Origin: an uncultured Bacteroidales bacterium | GTDB lineage: Bacteria > Bacteroidota > Bacteroidia > Bacteroidales > UBA932 | NCBI GenBank assembly: GCA_947305045.1 | Contig: CAMZCW010000120.1 | Coordinates: forward strand, 1 to 7,063 | Reading direction: 5' to 3' | Length of the DNA: 7,063 nt | Shown here: positions 1 to 4,210 of the stretch, piece after piece | Layout of the letters: the number at the start of each line of letters is the position of its first letter | Numbering within the stretch: the first letter of the stretch is position 1 | Notes under the pieces: model-generated | What the model was told of the DNA's origin: nothing | The model's database searches: none | The model's input: only the letters and a program-made list of their open reading frames with translations | Program-made: the position numbers and the translations under genes

Positions 1-449
1 TGGGCATTGCCCTTGGCGCGGAGGACTACAGCGCCAACCTCAAGACCAACCGCACGCCGGGAGGCGCAGAACTCCTGTTGGCCCGCGAGCAAATTGTAGT
101 GGCCGCCCGCGCTGCCGGTATCTGCTGCTTCGACACCGTGTATTCCAACCTGGACGATATGGAAACCTTCCGGAGGGAGGTGGAACTCATCAAAACGCTG
201 GGCTTTGACGGGAAATCCATCATCAACCCGCGCCAGATAGAGGTGGTGAACAGCGTCTTTACACCCACCGAGAAAGAAATCACCAAGGCCCGCGCCGTGG
301 TGGCCGCCATCAAGGAGGCTCAGGCCAAGGGATCCGGTGTCATCTCGCTCAATGGTAAAATGGTAGACCGTCCGGTTGTGCTGCGCGCAGAGCGTACCAT
401 CGCCCTGGCCGTGGCTGCCGGTGTAATCGACAAGGAGGAAGTGTTATGA
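1..449 (+). CDS. citE: Citrate lyase beta subunit CitE (C-terminal half, 5' partial)
   Basis: The reading frame enters at position 3 and gives 148 residues before TGA at 447-449. CitE is the citryl-ACP lyase subunit, which cleaves citryl-S-ACP to oxaloacetate and acetyl-S-ACP in the cytoplasmic citrate lyase complex. The fragment opens with GIALGAEDYSANL, the family's Gly-x-Glu-Asp-Tyr/Phe segment whose Asp contributes to Mg2+ binding. It continues with FDTVYSNLDDMETF, GFDGKSIINPRQI (the conserved G-F-x-G-K-x-x-I-x-P-x-Q segment) and MVDRPVVLRAERTIALA at the C-terminus. The family is about 290-300 residues, so roughly the N-terminal half lies upstream of the window. The stop overlaps the citF start (ATGA, 446-449), which implies translational coupling. 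The identification is secure; the upstream neighbour citD is expected but not visible. Confidence 0.95.
   Translation, partial: GIALGAEDYSANLKTNRTPGGAELLLAREQIVVAARAAGICCFDTVYSNLDDMETFRREVELIKTLGFDGKSIINPRQIEVVNSVFTPTEKEITKARAVVAAIKEAQAKGSGVISLNGKMVDRPVVLRAERTIALAVAAGVIDKEEVL
433..438 (+). promoter_or_regulatory. Shine-Dalgarno sequence for citF
   Basis: AGGAGG lies 7 nt before the ATG at 446, inside the last codons of citE (encoding part of DKEE). It fixes the citF start at 446 despite the product being shorter at its N-terminus than well-known CitF proteins. It is the only clear Shine-Dalgarno sequence among the starts in this window; the others show none, as is usual in Bacteroidota. Confidence 0.7.
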
Positions 450-1864
450 GAAATTCCAAAGTTGTAACGCTGGAAGAGGCCATTCGCCGTTCCGGCCTCA
501 AAGACGGCATGACCATCAGCTTCCACCACCATTTCCGTGGCGGCGACAAAGTGGTGAACCTGGTAGTGGACAAACTGGCACAAATGGGCTTCAAGGACCT
601 CAAACTGGCTGCTTCCAGCCTCTCGGACGTCCACAAACCGCTCATCGAGCACATCAAAAGCGGGGTTATCACCGGCATTTCCACTTCCGGTCTTCGCGGA
701 GAACTGGCCGATGCCATCTCCCACGGCCTCCTCAAGGAACCGGTAGTATTCCGTTCGCACGGCGGCCGCGGCAGCGCCATTGCCAGCGGTGAACTCCAGA
801 TCGATGTCGCCTTCCTGGGCGCATCGGCTGCGGATGAATTAGGCAACGCCTGCGGCGTCCCGCGATCGGAAAACGCCAAAAGCATCTGCGGTTCACTGGG
901 GTATGCCCTTCCGGACGCCCGTTATGCTAAGCATGTAGTTGTGATTACGGACGACCTTGTAGCCTATCCCAACCTGCCCGCCGGCATTCGCGGCGCAGAC
1001 GTAGAGTCTGTAGTGGTTGTGGACAGCGTAGGGGACAGTACCAAAATCTCCGCCGGAGCTATCCGCGACTCCAAGAACCCTCGGGATATCCTGCTGGCCA
1101 AACAGGCTGCCAAAGTGGTGATTAACTCCGGTTACTTCCAGGATGGCTTTAGCATCCAGACCGGTACCGGCGGTGCCTCACTGGCGGTTGTCAAATACAT
1201 CCGCGAGGAAATGCTCAGCCGCGGCATCAAAGCCTCTTTCGCCCTGGGCGGTATCACGGCCCACATGGTAAAACTCCATGAAGAGGGGCTCATCGGAAGG
1301 CTCATCGACGTCCAGTCCTTTGACAAAGTGGCGGCGGAATCCATTGCCAAGGATTCTTCCCATGTAGAGGTATCGGCCGTGGAATATGCCTCCGGGCAGC
1401 ACACGGGCTCCGCTACCCATGCGCTGGACATTGTGATTCTGAGCGCCCTGGAGGTAGATACCCAGTTCAATGTAAACGTGCTGGTGGGGTCGGACGGTAT
1501 TATCCGCGGCGCCATTGGCGGTCACCAGGATACGGCGGCAGACAGTGCCCTGAGCATCATCGTGTGCCCGCTCTTGCGCGGTCGCATCCCCTGTGTGGTG
1601 CCTAAAGTCACTACACTGATAACGCCCGGTAAGTCCGTGGATGTGGTGGTTACCGAGTACGGCATTGCCGTGAATCCGGACCGGCCGGAGATTGCGCAAA
1701 AGCTCAAGTCCGCCGGACTGCCGCTGACAGATATCAAAGAGCTGGCGGCCAAGGCCACTTCCATCATCGGCACGCCGGACCCGTTGCCGTTTGGAGACAA
1801 AGTGGTGGGCGTAGTAATGAACCGCGACGGTTCCGTGCTGGATAAGATTTACAATATTCAGTAG
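446..1864 (+). CDS. citF: Citrate lyase alpha subunit CitF (citrate:acetyl-ACP transferase)
   Basis: This 472-residue protein is the alpha subunit of citrate lyase. It swaps the acetyl group on the ACP prosthetic group for citrate, producing citryl-ACP and acetate. Recognisable family segments are SLEEAIRRSGL-like residues 9-18, GMTISFHHHFRGGD at about 21-34, SGLRGELADAIS, SGELQIDVAFLGA, CGSLGYA, NSGYFQDGFSIQTGTGGASLA around 230-247, FALGGITAHMV, DVQSFD, LSALEVDTQFNVNVLVGSDG near 330-352, the GGHQDTA segment, and RGRIPCVV...ITPGKSVDVVVTEYGIAVNP near the end. These are CoA-transferase-fold signatures. As I recall the E. coli protein (510 residues), it has about 40 extra N-terminal residues that are absent here, yet a strong Shine-Dalgarno at 433-438 supports this start. 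The start overlaps citE by 4 nt. Confidence 0.97.
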   Translation: MRNSKVVTLEEAIRRSGLKDGMTISFHHHFRGGDKVVNLVVDKLAQMGFKDLKLAASSLSDVHKPLIEHIKSGVITGISTSGLRGELADAISHGLLKEPVVFRSHGGRGSAIASGELQIDVAFLGASAADELGNACGVPRSENAKSICGSLGYALPDARYAKHVVVITDDLVAYPNLPAGIRGADVESVVVVDSVGDSTKISAGAIRDSKNPRDILLAKQAAKVVINSGYFQDGFSIQTGTGGASLAVVKYIREEMLSRGIKASFALGGITAHMVKLHEEGLIGRLIDVQSFDKVAAESIAKDSSHVEVSAVEYASGQHTGSATHALDIVILSALEVDTQFNVNVLVGSDGIIRGAIGGHQDTAADSALSIIVCPLLRGRIPCVVPKVTTLITPGKSVDVVVTEYGIAVNPDRPEIAQKLKSAGLPLTDIKELAAKATSIIGTPDPLPFGDKVVGVVMNRDGSVLDKIYNIQ

Positions 1865-1906
1865 CAAAGATCCCTGTTGTACCGGATCCTATGTAAATGA
1901 TTGAAC

Positions 1907-2830
1907 ATGAAAAAGTTAATTGCCGTATTACCCCTGATGCTGCTGGTGTTTCCCATGCTGGCGCAAAAAACGTATCACTTTGCCACACGGGATACCTTGA
2001 ATCTGTATATGGATGTTTATCAGCCAGCTGCTGGTTCCGAAACTGTTTTTGAGGGTCATCAGAAGCCTACAGTCCTCTTTGTGTTTGGCGGTGGCTTTAT
2101 CATGGGTGAACGCGATGGAAAGTTCCAGAAACAGTGGTTCGATCGGCTCACCCGGGCCGGATATGGCGTTGTGGCTATAGACTATCGACTGGGGATGAAA
2201 GGATATAAGGTTGGGAAAGGTTTGTCCGGGGCGTATAAAGCATCCGACCAGTTCCTGTTGTCGCAGGAAATAGGTGTGGAAGATGTATGCTCCGCCGTCA
2301 ATTTCCTGGCAGAGAACGAGGTTGGAGTGGATGTGAACAACCTGGTGCTGGCAGGCTCTTCTGCGGGAGCCATTATTGCCTTGGCTACGGAATACCACAT
2401 TGTGAATGGAGATGCACCCGAATTGCCTGAGGGCTTCAATTTCAAGGGCGTCATGTCCTTTGCCGGAGCAGTTATTTCCACTGACGGAAAGCCGGAATTC
2501 AAAACACAGCCATGTCCTATCGTTTTTTTCCATGGTACGGCAGACAAAGCCGTCGCGTATGAAAAATATGCCTATTTTGGCCGTGGCATCTGGGGGAGCT
2601 CCTTTTTTGCCAAACAGTTCAACAAAAAGGGATACCATCACCTCATTTATCGGTTCGACGGTCGCACGCACGACGTTGCCGCCTATGCGAATGCCCTTTG
2701 GGACTTGGAGATGAACTTCCTTGAGTTGGATGTCATGCAGGGCCGTCAGCGAACGGTAGATGCCCTCATCGCAGATCCGTCGCTTCCGTCATGGGGGAAT
2801 ATTTCCATGGATTCCATTTATCGGAATTAA
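1907..2830 (+). CDS. Exported alpha/beta-hydrolase, esterase-like
   Basis: This is a 307-residue protein with a Sec signal peptide: MKK, a hydrophobic stretch to about residue 18, and likely cleavage after Ala19 in MLA-Q. It is therefore predicted to be periplasmic or secreted. The alpha/beta-hydrolase fold is shown by an oxyanion-hole-like FGGGF at 60-64, AGYGVVAIDYRLG at 84-96, the nucleophile elbow GSSAG at 150-154 (Ser152), a candidate acid Asp213 in HGTADKAV, and a candidate His255 in GRTHDVA. This resembles the carboxylesterase/BD-FAE group; the substrate cannot be told. I chose ATG 1907 over TTG 1901, which would add two residues before the MKK signal start. It sits 42 nt after citF, in the middle of the citrate lyase genes, and its codons look more AT-rich than those of citF. 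No link to citrate metabolism is evident. Confidence 0.85.
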   Translation: MKKLIAVLPLMLLVFPMLAQKTYHFATRDTLNLYMDVYQPAAGSETVFEGHQKPTVLFVFGGGFIMGERDGKFQKQWFDRLTRAGYGVVAIDYRLGMKGYKVGKGLSGAYKASDQFLLSQEIGVEDVCSAVNFLAENEVGVDVNNLVLAGSSAGAIIALATEYHIVNGDAPELPEGFNFKGVMSFAGAVISTDGKPEFKTQPCPIVFFHGTADKAVAYEKYAYFGRGIWGSSFFAKQFNKKGYHHLIYRFDGRTHDVAAYANALWDLEMNFLELDVMQGRQRTVDALIADPSLPSWGNISMDSIYRN

Positions 2831-2836
2831 TTAGTA

Positions 2837-3598
2837 ATGAAAAAGTTAGTAGTTCTTATTCTGGTCTTGTTGCCGCTCGTGGCGGCTATGCCGCCCAGGC
2901 ATGGACTGCCGGAATCGGCAAAGGGAGTGACTCAGTATGAGGTGCATTACAATCGTGGCGGCCTGCATGCAAAAATGGCTACGGCAACCTTTATGCTGAA
3001 CGATGCAGCCTGGCAGGAGAATCCAGCTTATTTCTCCAATTTCACCGTTCGCGCCGCCAATGTGTTCAAACTCTTCATGCTGGGCGAGTATAAAGTGAAT
3101 ATCTTCCTTTCCAAAGAGGACATGCACCCGTATTACTACTCGTTCCCACACAAGAAAAAAGGAAAACAGCGGCACCTGGAGTTTTTTTACAAAGAACAGG
3201 AAGTGGAGTCTGTCCTGCAGATAGAAGATTACCCGGAACCGATTCGTCAGGTTTACGCTACGGAAGGAATTCCCACCTTGGACGTAGCCTCTTTCGCCCT
3301 CTTTTTACGCAGCTTGGACCCCACGGATATCCGGGGCCATTCCGTGCGGGTGAGTCTGCTTTTGGCCACATGCAGCGTGCCGGCAGAACTGCGTTATATG
3401 GGAGAAGATTACGATTTTTGGCCGGGAGAGGTCTCTTACCGCTATCAGGTTAACATGCTTGGCAGGGGATTGATGGAGAATGGCGCCGGCAATGAAATCG
3501 ACATTTGGGTGTCCGGCCAGGCTGAACACGCCCTCCGCGGCTTGCAGGTAGAACTGAAGAAAGGAGCAATCCTGGCCAAAATGGTCCAGCCCGAATGA
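2837..3598 (+). CDS. Exported DUF3108-family protein
   Basis: This is a 253-residue protein with an N-terminal signal peptide (MKKLVVLILVLLPLVAA, probable cleavage near residue 17). There is no lipobox Cys, so it should be a soluble periplasmic or secreted protein. The mature part is beta-rich and starts with YEVHYNRGGLHAKMATATF, typical of DUF3108. It continues with KVNIFLSKEDMHPYYYSF, LEFFYKEQEVESVLQI, the TLDVASFALFLRSLD segment and YRYQVNMLGRGLMENGAGNEIDIWVS near the C-terminus. DUF3108 has no established biochemical function that I know of, and none is assigned here. It begins 6 nt after the esterase stop. Its own stop overlaps the citX start (ATGA, 3595-3598), so it is probably cotranscribed and translationally coupled with citX even though it is exported and CitX is cytoplasmic. 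Family assignment is by recognition of the pattern, not by search. Confidence 0.75.
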   Translation: MKKLVVLILVLLPLVAAMPPRHGLPESAKGVTQYEVHYNRGGLHAKMATATFMLNDAAWQENPAYFSNFTVRAANVFKLFMLGEYKVNIFLSKEDMHPYYYSFPHKKKGKQRHLEFFYKEQEVESVLQIEDYPEPIRQVYATEGIPTLDVASFALFLRSLDPTDIRGHSVRVSLLLATCSVPAELRYMGEDYDFWPGEVSYRYQVNMLGRGLMENGAGNEIDIWVSGQAEHALRGLQVELKKGAILAKMVQPE

Positions 3599-4110
3599 TT
3601 ACCCTGGAGCAACTTCTTGCCAGTCGGGATGCCCGGGCACAGCACCAGCGGAATCTGCTGGCTGCCTGGCCGGATCATACGCTCATTTGTCTCACGGTAC
3701 AGTTTCCCGGGCCCGTCAAACGCTCCGCATCCAGCCTTGTAGTCGGAGGTGCAGGCTTGGCCGCCCTTCTGGATACCTTTGGCAGCGTGATACGACACGC
3801 TCAGGTCCGGGACCTGGAAACCGGGTATGAAGCCTATCTCCTGGTCCCGCTGCCGGCCGCGCTGGTAAAAAAAACTTGCTGCCACATAGAAGATACGCAT
3901 CCCCTGGGTCGATTGATGGATATTGACGTAATAAGTTCTGAAATTATGCCCGGCCAGACCGGGCATCTCTTGGACCGAAGCATCATCGGCCTTGAACCCC
4001 GTCGCTGCCTCCTTTGCGACCAGCCTGCCCGCTACTGCATGCGGGCCCATACGCACACGATCGAGGAACTGCTCTGTAAGATTGAACAGATGGTGACGGA
4101 TTTTGCTTAA
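3595..4110 (+). CDS. citX: CitX, apo-citrate lyase phosphoribosyl-dephospho-CoA transferase
   Basis: This 171-residue protein is recognised as CitX (holo-ACP synthase of citrate lyase). It transfers the triphosphoribosyl-dephospho-CoA precursor to a serine of the CitD carrier subunit, releasing pyrophosphate. Signature segments are LLASRDARAQHQRNLL at 7-22, LICLTVQFPGPVK at 30-42, HPLGRLMDIDVI at 102-113, and the Cys-rich RRCLLCDQPARYCMRAHTH at 136-154 (Cys138, Cys141, Cys148). The length is close to the usual size of about 170-185. It overlaps the upstream DUF3108 gene by 4 nt and lacks a Shine-Dalgarno. Between DIDV and the RRCLLC motif there seem to be about six extra residues compared with relatives as I remember them; these coincide with a 21-nt hairpin (see 3946-3966). 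Confidence 0.93.
   Translation: MITLEQLLASRDARAQHQRNLLAAWPDHTLICLTVQFPGPVKRSASSLVVGGAGLAALLDTFGSVIRHAQVRDLETGYEAYLLVPLPAALVKKTCCHIEDTHPLGRLMDIDVISSEIMPGQTGHLLDRSIIGLEPRRCLLCDQPARYCMRAHTHTIEELLCKIEQMVTDFA
3946..3966 (+). repeat. Short codon-aligned hairpin inside citX
   Basis: ATGCCCGG (3946-3953) is the exact reverse complement of CCGGGCAT (3959-3966), with a 5-nt loop CCAGA. The 21 nt are in phase with the reading frame and make exactly seven codons, CitX residues 118-124 (MPGQTGH). It could be a small palindromic insertion or a chance inverted repeat; no second copy is visible here. Confidence 0.45.
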
Positions 4111-4126
4111 AATCCCAAACAAATCC

Positions 4127-4157
4127 TTGTTAATTCTCTTATAAATCCGTACATTCG
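4127..4157 (+). promoter_or_regulatory. Possible Bacteroidota-type promoter upstream of citCG
   Basis: In the 100-nt gap between citX and citCG, TTG (4127-4129) is followed after 20 nt by TACATTCG (4150-4157). That approximates the Bacteroides -33 TTTG / -7 TAnnTTTG consensus with one mismatch in the -7 box. Initiation would fall near 4163-4166, leaving a leader of about 45 nt before ATG 4211. The region is AT-rich relative to its surroundings. No terminator hairpin with a T-run is seen in the gap, so readthrough from citX is also likely. This is a weak, pattern-only call. Confidence 0.3.
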
Positions 4158-4210
4158 CGTTGTAATTGTTTTACAGGTCAAACCGGGAGTATTGGGAAGC
4201 CTGTGGGATA

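Noticed and set aside
349..885. Open frame of 178 codons on the minus strand opposite citE/citF
   Set aside because: It is a shadow of citF on the opposite strand; the + strand frame has clear CitF motifs and the minus translation matches no family I recognise.
1178..1867. Open frame of 229 codons on the minus strand opposite citF
   Set aside because: It has no recognisable motif, lies fully inside citF, and its openness is explained by codon bias of the GC-rich + strand gene.
1928..2671. Open frame of 247 codons on the minus strand opposite the esterase gene
   Set aside because: The + strand has a signal peptide and a complete hydrolase motif set; the minus frame has neither a start context nor a domain.
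4166..4210. TTG at 4166 as the start of citCG, adding 15 residues
   Set aside because: The added residues do not resemble the CitC N-terminus, and ATG 4211 is a better start; the stretch overlaps the likely promoter and leader region.
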